Below the pieces are notes generated by a model, which saw nothing but the letters and a program-made list of their open reading frames with translations, ran no database searches and was not told the DNA's origin. Both the position numbers and the translations under genes were made by a program. This document shows, piece by piece, positions 1 to 5,622 of a DNA stretch of 7,465 nt. The stretch comes from Candidatus Bathyarchaeota archaeon BA1 (lineage in GTDB: Archaea; Thermoproteota; Bathyarchaeia; Bathyarchaeales; Bathyarchaeaceae). Position 1 is the stretch's first letter. Each line of letters begins with the position of its first letter. The stretch is from contig LIHJ01000022.1 of NCBI GenBank assembly GCA_001399805.1, positions 1 to 7,465 on the forward strand. The letters run 5' to 3'.

Positions 1-208
1 GAATATAAATTTCGCCCTCATCCAGCTTGTATAATCCGTAAAGGATGTTCATGAGGGTAGTCTTGCCAGCTCCGTTCTCTCCCAGGAGGGCGTGAATCTC
101 TCCCGCTTTAACGTCGAAATCGATGTGGTCGTTGGCGAGCACCCCCGGAAAGCGCTTGATGATTCCCCTCATCTCAACAACGGTTTCCTCCATCCTCGGC
201 TTCCGCAT
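1..208 (-). CDS. BMP-type (nucleoside/simple sugar) ABC transporter ATP-binding protein, N-terminal part
   Basis: This gene runs off the left edge, so only the first ~69 codons are present. Reading the minus strand, residues after the second Met give [20 protein letters not shown], then a Walker A motif GENGAGKTT, then LMNILYGLY. The LAND...[25 protein letters not shown] pattern is typical of the ATPases that work with BMP-family lipoproteins (NupO/YufO type), which energise uptake of nucleosides or simple sugars at the cytoplasmic face of the membrane. Two in-frame ATGs are possible, at 208 and at 193. I prefer 208 because an AAGGG stretch lies about 8 bases upstream, whereas the 193 ATG directly abuts its only GAGG. 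Its neighbour at 275-536 is a broken permease of the same transporter class, but on the opposite strand. The family call is firm; the substrate is not known. Confidence 0.85.
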   Translation of the reverse strand, partial: MRKPRMEETVVEMRGIIKRFPGVLANDHIDFDVKAGEIHALLGENGAGKTTLMNILYGLYKLDEGEIYI

Positions 209-274
209 ATCAGGCCCTTCTTCGGTTTAGCATATCATCAGTGGCAAGTTATAAACTTCATCTTGTGAGCCTCT

Positions 275-536
275 ATGGACAGAGGTATGACGGCTGGCAT
301 AAGCTGGATAGTGATAACCCTTACGATCTTTGCTATGTGAAGCCCAGGTCGCGTCCTCATAGGTTCATACCTCTTCGGAGGTGTTAAGGTCCTCCGGTAC
401 AGGCTTCAGCCCCTCCCCAACGACCTAGGGGATTTTACCCAATCTCCTGGCCATGTTCGTTCATGAAGAATGTAAGAAGATTTATGGAAGTACTAAAGGA
501 GCTCGAGGCTTCAACCTCAGTTTTACCCTAGACTAA
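275..536 (+). pseudogene. Decayed C-terminal fragment of a BMP-type ABC transporter permease
   Basis: No intact gene lies between 209 and 601, but this stretch translates into a recognisable permease end. Frame 1 from 275 reads MDRGMTAGISWIVITLTIFA, then Met, then a TGA stop at 338-340, then SPGRVLIGSYLFGGVKVLRY and RLQPLPNDLG. BMP-associated permeases (YufQ/NupQ type) have GMTAGRGWIA...IF..W.P...LLGAYLFGG...LQ.RLQ in this order. The stop falls where the family has Trp, consistent with a single TGG to TGA change. Around 425-431 the reading moves to the next frame, where 432 onward gives ILPNLLAMFV, matching the family's MLPYLLTILV helix; that frame ends at TAA 534-536. The first two thirds of the permease are missing upstream. 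With one stop and one frameshift, I read it as a dead remnant. I see no other gene in 209-274 or 537-601. Confidence 0.72.
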
Positions 537-601
537 CGAAGCCCTAAATTACTTAGATTATCTTATCTTTAGCTGGTAGAAAGATTGAATGAGGGGTTAG
601 A

Positions 602-1891
602 ATGCCAGAAAGCTTGGTGAGAGATATGGCCCTTGCTTCGATGGGCAGAGACAAGCTGGAGTGGGTGGAGGGCTTTATGCCTGTGCTCAGCGAGATTAGG
701 CGGGAGTTGGAGAGGGAGAAGCCACTCGAAGGCTTGACGATCGGCTTGTGTCTCCATCTTGAGGCGAAAACCGCGGTCTTGGCGCGCACTCTTGCGGCTG
801 GGGGAGCGAGGGTTGTCATTACGTCATGCAATCCACAAACGTCGCAGGATGATGTGGCAGCGGCAGCAACCGACTTTGCCCACGTGTATGCTTGGAGGGG
901 AGAGACCGCTAGTGAGTATGTGGAGAATCTGAGGCGTGTGCTGGGTCATAATCCAGATATTCTTATCGATGATGGTGCTGACTTGATATGCATGTTGCAC
1001 GAGGAGAGGCGTGATCTTCTGGGCAGGGTCATCGGGGGGTGCGAGGAAACCACTACTGGCGTGATACGCTTGAGGAACATGGAGAGGGAGGGGAAGCTGG
1101 CGTTTCCCGTTATTGCTGTGAACGATGCTCAGATGAAGTATCTCATCGACAATCGATACGGGACCGGAGAGTCCTCCCTCTTTGGCATACTCAACGCAAC
1201 GAATCTCACCATGGCTGGAAAGACGGTCGTTGTCGCCGGGTATGGTTGGGTGGGTCAAGGTGTGGCGAAAAGAGCTCGAGGAATGGGCGCGAGGGTCATC
1301 CTAACCGAGGTTGATCCTATTAAGGCTTTTGAGGCGCATATGGAAGGCTTCCATGTGATGAGAATGGCCGACGCCATCAAGGAGGCTGAGATCGTGATTA
1401 CTGCCACAGGCATGAGAGACGTCGTGAGGAAAGAGCACTTAGAGGTGGCGAAGGATGGGTGCATCCTTTGCAACGCAGGACACTTTAATGTGGAGATATC
1501 TATTCCAGACCTCGAATCGCTAAGCGTAGACAAAAAGCCGATGCGGGAATTCGGGATCCCCTATGGAGAAAAGTTAGTCTGGGCGTATAGGCTGAGGAAC
1601 GGAAGGAAGCTCTTTCTGCTGGGAGGGGGGAGGCTCGTGAATTTGGTGTGTGGGCAGGGACACGCCGCTGAGATCATGGACCTAAGCTTCGCCCTACAAG
1701 CCGAGTCTGTGAGACTTTTGGTGAGGAAGCGAGGAAAACTACGGAATAAGGTCTATAGGGTGCCGCCTGAGGTTGACGAGAGGGTGGCAAGGCTAAAACT
1801 TAAGTCTCTCGGAGTCCACATAGACACCTTGACAAAAGGGCAGAGGAAATACCGAATGGAGTGGAGGTTCAAGCCAAGCGGGATATCATGA
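602..1891 (+). CDS. ahcY: S-adenosylhomocysteine hydrolase (adenosylhomocysteinase), archaeal type
   Basis: This cytosolic NAD-dependent enzyme splits S-adenosylhomocysteine reversibly into homocysteine and adenosine, removing the by-product of methylation. The 429 residues match the usual archaeal/bacterial length. Visible motifs are LHLEAKTAVL (51-60), SCNP..SQDDVAAA (75-88), IDDGADL (122-128), CEETTTGVIRL (147-157) with the catalytic-region Glu, VNDAQMKYLIDN (173-184) carrying the catalytic Lys179 and Asp183, the NAD Rossmann motif GYGWVG (213-218), NAGHFNVEI (291-299), and GGRLVNL...GH...MDLSFALQ (342-366). The start is chosen from GAGG at 591-594, seven bases before the ATG. A weak AT-rich box, CTAAATTA near 544-551, could be its TATA element. 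Oddities are Ala after the GH at 353-354, where most relatives have Pro, and E/K at the adenine-contact positions, so S-inosylhomocysteine hydrolase is a possible alternative. Its stop lies two bases from the convergent ecfT stop. Confidence 0.95.
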   Translation: MPESLVRDMALASMGRDKLEWVEGFMPVLSEIRRELEREKPLEGLTIGLCLHLEAKTAVLARTLAAGGARVVITSCNPQTSQDDVAAAATDFAHVYAWRGETASEYVENLRRVLGHNPDILIDDGADLICMLHEERRDLLGRVIGGCEETTTGVIRLRNMEREGKLAFPVIAVNDAQMKYLIDNRYGTGESSLFGILNATNLTMAGKTVVVAGYGWVGQGVAKRARGMGARVILTEVDPIKAFEAHMEGFHVMRMADAIKEAEIVITATGMRDVVRKEHLEVAKDGCILCNAGHFNVEISIPDLESLSVDKKPMREFGIPYGEKLVWAYRLRNGRKLFLLGGGRLVNLVCGQGHAAEIMDLSFALQAESVRLLVRKRGKLRNKVYRVPPEVDERVARLKLKSLGVHIDTLTKGQRKYRMEWRFKPSGIS

Positions 1892-1893
1892 CG

Positions 1894-2709
1894 CTACATA
1901 AAGGGAACCGGCAAAACACCGTATCCGAGGAGCCGTAGACCTGAGGCTACGATTAAAAGCGCTATCCAAAACAGTGTGAAAGCGTAGTCCCTTTTCTCAA
2001 ATTTGATTTTAACTAGATAGGTTCGGTCTTTTCCGGCTCCGAAACATCTGGATTCCATGCTCATGGAGAGCTGGATCGTCATTTTCATCATGCGGACCAT
2101 GAGGGGGATGAATATCGGTATGTAACCCTTAGCCCTTTGAATGATGTTACCCCCTCGAAGCTCAAGGCCTCGAGACATCTGAGCTTCCATGATCTGTTTT
2201 GTTTCACGAAACATTATAGGCACGTATTGGAGCGCAAGCGTGAGAATGAAACCAAACCGGTACGGCAGCTTCATCCGAGCTAATCCTTGGGTAAGATCTG
2301 GCGGCCTAGTCACCGTAAACAGTATTAAAAACGCTGTAACCGGTATGACTATCCGAAAGCAATTTGCCACAGCATATAAGAAACCTAGATCAGTGAACGT
2401 CCATCCTAACAATGGGATAATCAAAAAGGGTTCACCTAATCCCATCGCGCTTATCCTAAGCCCCCACATAACCAAAGATGCCATCAGAAAAACGAGAGAG
2501 TTAAAGATTACCAGGGCGTATCGTTTCAGTGTCATTCTGGAAACTAAGCCTGTAACTACTACGAGTATGTAGACGAACGCTAAGTAGTTCGGGTTGTTGT
2601 ATACGGCGCAAAGGGCTGTCATGATAAAGGCCCATGTTATTTTAGCTCTGGGATCCAAAGAGTGGAGCGTTGTACTGCGTGGCGTGTAAAGTCCGTACTC
2701 CAGCGACAT
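1894..2709 (-). CDS. ecfT: ECF transporter transmembrane coupling protein EcfT
   Basis: EcfT is the membrane scaffold of energy-coupling factor importers; it links the two ATPases to the substrate-binding S component. The 271 residues show SLDPRAKI (17-24), several hydrophobic helices (about 26-80, 96-131, 245-262), and a long amphipathic cytoplasmic region at 165-225, as in the CbiQ/EcfT family. That region contains two coupling motifs, normally Ala-Arg-Gly: here SRG at 179-181 and SRC at 220-222, followed by FGAGKDRT. Both are therefore variants, and the second lacks Gly. It is the last gene of the ecf cluster, 45 bases after the S component, and the ribosome-binding site (AGAGATG) is weak. 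The family assignment rests on the whole pattern. The substrate is set by the S component, not by this protein. Confidence 0.9.
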   Translation of the reverse strand: MSLEYGLYTPRSTTLHSLDPRAKITWAFIMTALCAVYNNPNYLAFVYILVVVTGLVSRMTLKRYALVIFNSLVFLMASLVMWGLRISAMGLGEPFLIIPLLGWTFTDLGFLYAVANCFRIVIPVTAFLILFTVTRPPDLTQGLARMKLPYRFGFILTLALQYVPIMFRETKQIMEAQMSRGLELRGGNIIQRAKGYIPIFIPLMVRMMKMTIQLSMSMESRCFGAGKDRTYLVKIKFEKRDYAFTLFWIALLIVASGLRLLGYGVLPVPFM

Positions 2710-2734
2710 AATTCATCTCTAGCCGTAGAGTCTT

Positions 2735-2745
2735 AAAATAAAAAA
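2735..2745 (-). promoter_or_regulatory. T-rich element between the S-component gene and ecfT
   Basis: On the minus strand the 45-base gap holds a run of six T, an A, then four T and AAG, starting eight bases after the S-component stop. It could be an archaeal oligo-T terminator that lowers transcription into ecfT. It could instead be a TATA-like box: it lies about 26-36 bases before the ecfT ATG, which would give a nearly leaderless ecfT transcript. The sequence alone does not decide. Confidence 0.3.
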
Positions 2746-2754
2746 TGGGGGGTA

Positions 2755-3579
2755 TTATGTGAGGAACTCTATTCTGTCAGCCCAGTACAGTCCCCACTGC
2801 TTCACTAACGGGTAAAGGACAAACGCGAGGATTTCACCGACGACAGCTGTCATGAGGGCGTTATTGATGATGACGAAGGGGCAGAAGAATCCCCAGATGA
2901 ATCCGATGGGCAATCCGATAAGGGGATAGGCAACGTCCAGCCACCAAGAGATGTAGATTGCACACCACACAGAACCTACTAAGACTCCCCAGAGATAGTA
3001 GTCAAACCAGCTCCTAGCGCTCCTCATCGAATGATCCTTCATTAGTTTATAGGGAACATAGGATAACACAAAGTTCCCAACGAAACCGCCGATGCTACCA
3101 ACTCCTAAGTAGCCCGCTAGGCTGTCGGCTATGAAGTTTCCAACAGCGCACCCAATGCATCCCGGTATCCCGAACATCATACCAAAGAGTGGAGAAAGCA
3201 TGTTAGCGGGCCTGATCCACGTGAAACCCGGGATTATGGTTAGCCCGCCGGTGGCTGCAAGACCTCCTCCATACACCGCCGCGCACATAGCGGCAGTTGC
3301 GATGTCGATGGAATCCCACCGTATGCGTTGCCTTACAAGCCTAAACGGGCTCTTGATTGTGTATCCGGAGATTTCCATAAAGAAGAGAATCGTCGCAGGG
3401 ATCCAAAATAGAGCGCCTGCCCCAAGCCAGAAGGTGCGTCCTAATCCCATGAAAGCCGCGCCCCAAGACCATTCCTTTTCTGTGAGGAACGTATAGTTGC
3501 CCCATACGGCTATCACGATTGCGATGATGGCTATGATGACGGCTGGAATCATCCACACTCTTTCCTTTTCACTCATCAT
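2755..3579 (-). CDS. Probable ECF transporter S component with N-terminal two-helix extension
   Basis: This integral membrane protein is most likely the substrate-binding subunit of the ECF transporter encoded around it. Residues ~89-260 look like a six-helix S-component core: WDSIDIATAAMCAAVYGGG (88-106), RPANMLSPLFGMMFG (123-137), GCAVGNFIADSLAGYLG (143-159), GGFVGNFVLSYVPYKLM (164-180), helices at about 196-214 and 218-236, and INNALMTAVVGEILAFVLYP (238-257). The RPaN..P..FG...G..GNfiaD and GfvGNF..sYvPYKl pattern recalls archaeal S components of unassigned substrate. At 274 residues it is longer than the usual 170-210, because ~85 residues with two more helices (about 10-26 and 47-69) precede the core. 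There is no MHI.DG start, so it is not CbiM/NikM. A strong AGAGGTG site lies 4 bases before the first ATG and 7 before the second (3576); either may be used. The ATG overlaps the preceding stop. Confidence 0.75.
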   Translation of the reverse strand: MMSEKERVWMIPAVIIAIIAIVIAVWGNYTFLTEKEWSWGAAFMGLGRTFWLGAGALFWIPATILFFMEISGYTIKSPFRLVRQRIRWDSIDIATAAMCAAVYGGGLAATGGLTIIPGFTWIRPANMLSPLFGMMFGIPGCIGCAVGNFIADSLAGYLGVGSIGGFVGNFVLSYVPYKLMKDHSMRSARSWFDYYLWGVLVGSVWCAIYISWWLDVAYPLIGLPIGFIWGFFCPFVIINNALMTAVVGEILAFVLYPLVKQWGLYWADRIEFLT

Positions 3580-3863
3580 GATCCACCTCTTCGCCCTTTA
3601 ACCACGTAATAGGCTCCTCCGATACCGACGATCATCAGAATGACGCCCACAGCGTTCGCGACGTATCCCCCCGCCTCCCCGACCTTGCCGTAGAGCCCTG
3701 CAACCTCAAGCGCGCCGTACAGCCCCATCGTAAAGAGCCAGCCGATTCCGATTAGCGACAGGATTACTCCTGAACGCCTTTTTGCTACCCACAGCCCAAC
3801 GCCAACAACCAGACAGCCCAACGCAAGTCCGATTAACACAGCCAGAGTTTCAAACGGCAACAT
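3576..3863 (-). CDS. Small three-helix membrane protein of the ecf operon, function unknown
   Basis: I do not recognise a family. The protein has 95 residues from the ATG at 3863 and is rich in Gly, Val, Leu and Ile, with three likely membrane helices (about 5-27, 32-54 and 65-88) and a short basic tail (KGRRGGS). The ATG at 3863 is preferred because AAAGGTG lies exactly six bases before it. A GTG at 3872 would give 98 residues, but that GTG is part of the ribosome-binding motif. The motif also overlaps the end of the preceding ATPase gene, and this gene's stop overlaps the S-component start, so translation is probably coupled along the three genes. Its place inside the ecf operon suggests a small accessory subunit, comparable in size and position with CbiN/NikN of metal ECF systems, although those have two helices and I see no sequence likeness. 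Confidence 0.72.
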   Translation of the reverse strand: MLPFETLAVLIGLALGCLVVGVGLWVAKRRSGVILSLIGIGWLFTMGLYGALEVAGLYGKVGEAGGYVANAVGVILMIVGIGGAYYVVKGRRGGS

Positions 3864-3875
3864 TTCGAACACCTT

Positions 3876-4712
3876 TCATCTTCTAATTGTAGCTGTTCCT
3901 GTTAAATATTTTACCATCTCGCTCACCTTTATAATGTCGAACGGAACGCCTATATGGGAAAGGCTTTGAGCGAGCTCTGTTATCTGCGGGGGGTAAAGAT
4001 AGGTCTTCATGAGTAGCTTCGAATTTGAGAGGACCCGCTTGGTTGGCCCGTCCCCGATGACCTCTCCGTCCTTTAGCACTATTACTCGCTCTGTATAGTC
4101 TGCTATAAGAGCAATATCATGGGTTATTAAGATAATCGTGCATCCATCCCTATTCAATTCAGAAGCAAACTCCATCATCTCCACGCACCTCCGATAATCA
4201 AGCCCCATCGTGGGCTCATCCAATATGACAACGTCGGGTTTCATGGACAACACGGATGCTATAGCAATACGATGCTTTTGACCCGCACTCACTAGATGCG
4301 GTGAATGCGAAAGCGGGAGGTCGAGATCCACCCGCCTTAAGGCCTCTTTAACCATCTCCTCAAGCTTCTCGTCCGGTACGCCTACGTTCTTGAGACCGAA
4401 AGAGACCTCCTCTAAGATCGTTCTACCGAAAATTTGGTGATCAGGGTTCTGGAACACATAGCCCACTTTTTTCGAGAGCTCGGCTATGCTCACCTTACGA
4501 GTGTCAACACCATCCACTAACACTTTCCCGCGCGTAGGTTTAAATAAGCCATTAAAATGTTTGGCAAGCGTTGTCTTGCCTGAGCCGTTTTGTCCGATTA
4601 TGCCGATGAATTCCCGTCTTTTTATCTCAATGTTCACATCCCTTAATGCTTGTACGCCACCAGGGTAAGTGAACCATAGATCCTCAGTTTTAATGACTGT
4701 TTTTTGATTCAT
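3876..4712 (-). CDS. ecfA2: ECF transporter ATPase subunit EcfA2-like, with degenerate signature motif
   Basis: This is one of two ABC ATPases that power the ECF importer from the cytoplasmic side. In 278 residues it has an A-loop Tyr at DLWFTYPGG (11-19), Walker A GQNGSGKTT (40-48), Q-loop FQNPDHQIFG (87-96), Walker B VVILDEP (161-167) with the catalytic Glu, D-loop GLD, and switch His in ITHD (196-199). The FQNPDHQIF segment is typical of EcfA/CbiO proteins. The signature, usually LSGGQKQR, is VSAGQKHR (141-148), so the first Leu and one Gly are replaced. The C-terminal tail has the family's PPQITELA (241-248). The start overlaps the stop of the upstream ATPase gene as ATGA, with AAGGAAAG as the ribosome-binding site. 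Together with the upstream gene it should form a heterodimer. The A1/A2 labels follow gene order only. Confidence 0.9.
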   Translation of the reverse strand: MNQKTVIKTEDLWFTYPGGVQALRDVNIEIKRREFIGIIGQNGSGKTTLAKHFNGLFKPTRGKVLVDGVDTRKVSIAELSKKVGYVFQNPDHQIFGRTILEEVSFGLKNVGVPDEKLEEMVKEALRRVDLDLPLSHSPHLVSAGQKHRIAIASVLSMKPDVVILDEPTMGLDYRRCVEMMEFASELNRDGCTIILITHDIALIADYTERVIVLKDGEVIGDGPTKRVLSNSKLLMKTYLYPPQITELAQSLSHIGVPFDIIKVSEMVKYLTGTATIRR

Positions 4713-5575
4713 TTTCTCTTTCCTTCGAGTATAAGATCTTCAACGAGCTTGATCCCCTCGTCCAGCGTCACCGGCAATTTTTCAACCATTAACCCATGAT
4801 CAATAAGCGCATACGCAAGTTCGGTAACTTGGGGAGCTCGGAACCCAATAGACGTAACGGCCTCTTTATTTTTGAAGATCTCATGTGGCTTGCCATCCAT
4901 GATGAACTTTCCCTCATCCATGATGATTATCCTATTTGCATATTGGGCTGCCCATTCCACACGATGGTCAACCGCTATGATCGTCATTTTATTCTCTTGA
5001 TTGAGCCTTTGTATGATTTCAGAAACCCTCCTAGCTCCTACAGAGTCTAGCTGGGACGTTGGCTCGTCTAAGATGAGAATGGAAGGTCTAAGAGCTAAAG
5101 ATGATGCTATAGCGAGAGCTTGTTTCTCCCCGCCAGATAGGCTTATGGGGGATCGATTCTCGTATCCCTTTAACCTCGCAAGCTCCAGCGCTTCCTCAAC
5201 TCTTTTCTCGATTTCATCCGGTGGCAAAGCCATATTCTCTGGACCAAAGGCTATCTCTTCGCGAACTGTCATAGCAACCAGTTGAGCTTCCGGGTTTTGA
5301 AAGACTATCCCAACCCTTTGCGAAAGCTCCGACATTTTATGCTTCTGAGTGTTCATCCCTTCAATAACAACTCCTCCCCTAATTTCTCCTCCCAAAAGGT
5401 GGGGGATAATGCCGTTGAGGCAGTAGCATAGGGTGGACTTGCCACAGCCACTCGGGCCCATAATTACAATAAACTCCCCTCTATTCACTTCAAAATCGAT
5501 ACCCCTTAATGCATAGTCATCCGCACCATGATACCGGTACCAAAGATCCTCGATTTGAATTACCTTTCCGATCAT
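4709..5575 (-). CDS. ecfA1: ECF transporter ATPase subunit EcfA1-like
   Basis: This is the first of the paired ECF ATPases (288 residues). It shows the A-loop region LWYRYHGADDYALRGIDF, Walker A GPSGCGKST (40-48), Q-loop FQNPEAQL (92-99), a canonical signature LSGGEKQ (146-152), Walker B ILILDEP (166-172), D-loop SQLD and switch His204 in AVDHR. The C-terminal RAPQVTELAYAL (246-257) is characteristic of EcfA proteins and matches the tail of the downstream ATPase. The gene starts 47 bases after the nucleoside phosphorylase stop, on the same strand, and ends with a four-base overlap into the next ATPase gene. Its ribosome-binding site is poor (GGGATT about nine bases upstream). It may be translated from a long operon message or have its own promoter; an AT-rich ATAAATT near 5620-5626 on the minus strand is only a weak candidate. 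The family call is secure. Confidence 0.92.
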   Translation of the reverse strand: MIGKVIQIEDLWYRYHGADDYALRGIDFEVNRGEFIVIMGPSGCGKSTLCYCLNGIIPHLLGGEIRGGVVIEGMNTQKHKMSELSQRVGIVFQNPEAQLVAMTVREEIAFGPENMALPPDEIEKRVEEALELARLKGYENRSPISLSGGEKQALAIASSLALRPSILILDEPTSQLDSVGARRVSEIIQRLNQENKMTIIAVDHRVEWAAQYANRIIIMDEGKFIMDGKPHEIFKNKEAVTSIGFRAPQVTELAYALIDHGLMVEKLPVTLDEGIKLVEDLILEGKRK

Positions 5576-5622
5576 CTTAGAATCCCGATCGACTAATCCA
5601 TTATGAGCTTGCTCCTAAGAAT

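Noticed and set aside
367..384. Hairpin with a TTCG loop (ACCTC-TTCG-GAGGT), whose right arm could also pair with CCTCC at 391-395, like a riboswitch or attenuator
   Set aside because: The bases encode the conserved YLFGGV of the permease remnant, which explains the symmetry. The site is more than 200 bases before ahcY, with no following T run and no covariation evidence.
467..601. A SAM/SAH-sensing riboswitch in the leader of ahcY
   Set aside because: I see no conserved core or paired architecture. The region is mostly permease remnant followed by AT-rich sequence and a GAGG site, and such riboswitches are essentially bacterial.
824..1258. 144-residue open frame on the minus strand inside ahcY
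   Set aside because: It is fully antisense to well-conserved SAH hydrolase motifs, has no convincing ribosome-binding site, and its product shows no recognisable domain; it is a shadow of the real gene.
2189..2572. 127-residue plus-strand open frame opposite ecfT
   Set aside because: It lies entirely inside ecfT, which has clear family motifs; the translation is basic and low in structure, as expected for an antisense frame of membrane helices.
3131..3496. 121-residue plus-strand open frame opposite the S-component gene
   Set aside because: It is antisense to hydrophobic helices with strong coding signal on the other strand, and nothing in it resembles a known protein.
1894..5575. Cobalt/nickel CbiMNQO-type transporter
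   Set aside because: The S component lacks the N-terminal Met-His-Ile-Asp-Gly metal site of CbiM/NikM and has an RPAN...GNFIAD core; the small protein has three helices and no CbiN likeness.
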